Made by a program: the position numbers and the translations under genes | The notes under the pieces: generated by a model | Database searches by the model: none | What the model was told of the DNA's origin: nothing | What the model saw: only the letters and a program-made list of their open reading frames with translations | In this document: piece after piece, positions 62,668 to 64,000 of the stretch | How the letters are laid out: the number at the start of each line of letters is the position of its first letter | Numbering within the stretch: position 1 is the stretch's first letter | DNA from: Symbiodinium natans | Lineage: Eukaryota; Sar; Dinophyceae; Suessiales; Symbiodiniaceae | Direction of reading: 5' to 3' | NCBI GenBank assembly: GCA_905221605.1 | Contig: CAJNDS010000668.1 | Location: 772,555 to 836,554 of the forward strand | DNA: 64,000 nt

Positions 62668-62741
62668 AGGGTTTAGGGTTTAGGGTTTAGGGCTTAGGGC
62701 TTAGGGCTTAGGGCTTAGGGTTTAGGGTTTAGGGTTTAGGA
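62668..62741 (+). repeat. TTTAGGG/CTTAGGG array
   Basis: About eleven units, four of them CTTAGGG. Confidence 0.9.
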
Positions 62742-62880
62742 TTCTAACCCCTTGCAACATGAGATACATGGCTGTGCGGGCAAGTACTGCTTGGCCGTGT
62801 ATTGTTTTCCGTGTTGTGGCTATGCAAGAGCTCCCTGGCAGCAATGAAACCAGGTTAAACAAAAAACTAAACCCGGGGGT

Positions 62881-63977
62881 TTGGGCCTAGTGCCCGCGGC
62901 TCGTGTCGCCGATGTGGCTTTCGTTGGCTCACAGACCGCCACCTTCGAACGTTGCCAGTCTATCTGGCCAGACTACGTATGGGAGGGAGACCTGCCGGAC
63001 ACGCATCTCGCCAGCGCCTTGACAGCCATGGGCAGCAGCTACGTCGACACGGCATCCTGGTAGCTGTGCCCTCCGTGCCATCGCCACAGTTGCGGCAGTA
63101 GGCGCTTGGCAAACACCTCGGTCGCGCGGCCATTCTTGAATGGCAGACCATCGCTATATACTGCGGATGATGTTTGCAGACGCCACGCTGCTCCCGCAGC
63201 TGGGGCCGCACAGTTGTGGGAGCTCACGCCCTCGCTCACACTTGACACTTCCTTGTCCCGAGACGATTTCGTCACTGCAGTGCGATTTCGCCTTGGAGTC
63301 GATGTGAGCCCGGGTGAGGGGTCCTGCCGCTTCTGTGGCCTCTGCGCTGACGCCAAACGGCGACACGTGCTCTCCTGCATGTCAGGTGGCGATGCGACAG
63401 CCGTGCACAACCATGTGCGAGACCTCATTTTCGACTACTGTCGGCGAGGACGGCTGAGCCCTGTCTCGGAAGCGCCGCAGCTGTTGCCTGGGCTGGCACG
63501 GCGTCGCCCAGCAGATGTCCTCCTGCAGCAGCCGGGCCCGTTATTGGACCGGCTCCCGGACGGTAGCATTCAGGGCGCCCCTAGGCCCCTGGCCCTGGAC
63601 TTTGCAGTCATCAATGCCCAGGGGCCTAACCATTGGGATGCTAGTTGGGGAGCCCCCGGCGGCGCTGCGGAAGGCTACGCCCTTCACAAACGCAAGCACC
63701 AGAACACCGAGCAGCTGTGCACAGACGCTGGCCTCCTGTGCCAGCCCATCGTGCTCGAAGCGCAAGGTGGACATTCCCGTGCAGCAGCCTCCTTCACGCT
63801 GACGCGGTCGCCTCGGCTGAGGGCGCTGACAGCAACCGGACACGGGCACGCCTTCTTGAGCAGCTTGCGGTTGCGATTGCACGCGCCAATGGAAGAGCTG
63901 TCCGACGTCGGAGAGACGTCGCGGGAACGTCAGCCTCCCACCTTGTCGCTCGTGCCGACCTCGCCGTCAGCCCGTGA
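62881..63977 (+). pseudogene. C-terminal part of a LINE-like retroelement protein (restriction-like endonuclease region)
   Basis: One frame is open from 63064 to the window end, preceded in frame by TAG at 63061 and a 60-codon segment from 62881. A Cys/His cluster C-x2-C-x9-H-x3-C lies at 63325-63378. RRPAD follows at 63502-63516, ALDFAV at about 63592-63609 and a Lys-rich helix (YALHKRKH) at 63676-63699. A Zn-binding cluster followed by P-x-D, D and K residues is the pattern of the PD-(D/E)XK endonuclease at the C-terminus of R2/CRE-type LINEs, and similar proteins are frequent in dinoflagellates. The family-like C-terminus (ADSNRTRARLLEQLAVAIAR..) continues in another frame to TGA at 63975, so a frame break lies near 63790. 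No reverse transcriptase domain is in the window; this is probably a 5'-truncated or decayed copy. Confidence 0.6.
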
Positions 63978-64000
63978 GTGGAAGCGGCATGGATGCCTAG

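Noticed and set aside
1-64000. Bacterial operons, ribosome binding sites, tRNA or rRNA genes
   Set aside because: No such structures were seen by eye. The sequence has eukaryotic introns and telomere-type repeats. A tRNA scan would be needed to exclude small RNA genes fully.

Overview
This window reads as dinoflagellate nuclear DNA. The reasons are: sparse, intron-rich genes that all lie on the + strand; introns opening with GA, GC or GT; plant-type telomere heptamers (TTTAGGG / CCCTAAA) scattered through the whole window, with some TTTTAGGG octamers; many small terminal-inverted-repeat elements sitting in introns; and a retroelement C-terminus of a type common in dinoflagellate genomes. Long open frames are a poor guide here, because most are translations of repeats. 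Real coding sequence comes as exons of about 50 to 250 bp that must be joined.

Layout. 1-3.2 kb: telomere-like repeats, small inverted-repeat elements and one unrecognised 122-codon frame. 3.2-8.4 kb: a sulfotransferase-like gene that I could close completely (8 exons, 999 nt, 332 aa, in frame). 8.4-14.5 kb: a few unassigned exons among a 119-bp tandem repeat and a 1-kb CCCCAG/CTGGGG low-complexity block. 14.5-20.7 kb: exons of an acidic protein, one of them duplicated. 22.4-25.3 kb: a 106-bp satellite made of two related 53-bp halves. 25.3-52 kb: scattered unassigned exons among inverted-repeat elements and telomere-like arrays, with a two-exon C-terminus at 31.5-32.5 kb. 52.9-60.8 kb: six exons of a GNAT-type acetyltransferase. 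61.0-61.2 kb: an unassigned terminal frame. 63.1-64 kb: the C-terminal endonuclease region of a LINE-like element, with a frameshift.

Main discovery. Each of the seven sulfotransferase introns lies between short direct repeats (GAAC, GACT, GATC/GATA, CCGAAGGAC, GTCC, GTTC/GTTA, GCAA). The first bases of the left copy form the 5' splice site (GA four times, GT twice, GC once), and the intron ends in AG just before the right copy. Six introns have TIR-element ends. This is the structure expected if every intron arose from insertion of an introner-like transposable element whose target-site duplication supplied the donor site. The fourth intron instead starts with TTTAGGG repeats and ends with CCCTAAA repeats, so telomere-like DNA appears to act as an intron former too. 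Across the window about twenty exon-like segments show the same polarity: CCCTAAA upstream, TTTAGGG downstream. Each intron would therefore have complementary ends able to pair.

At least ten small inverted-repeat families are recognisable, with roughly 45-50 copies, about one per 1.3 kb. The splice joins are inferred from reading frame, direct repeats and protein motifs; no transcript evidence was available.
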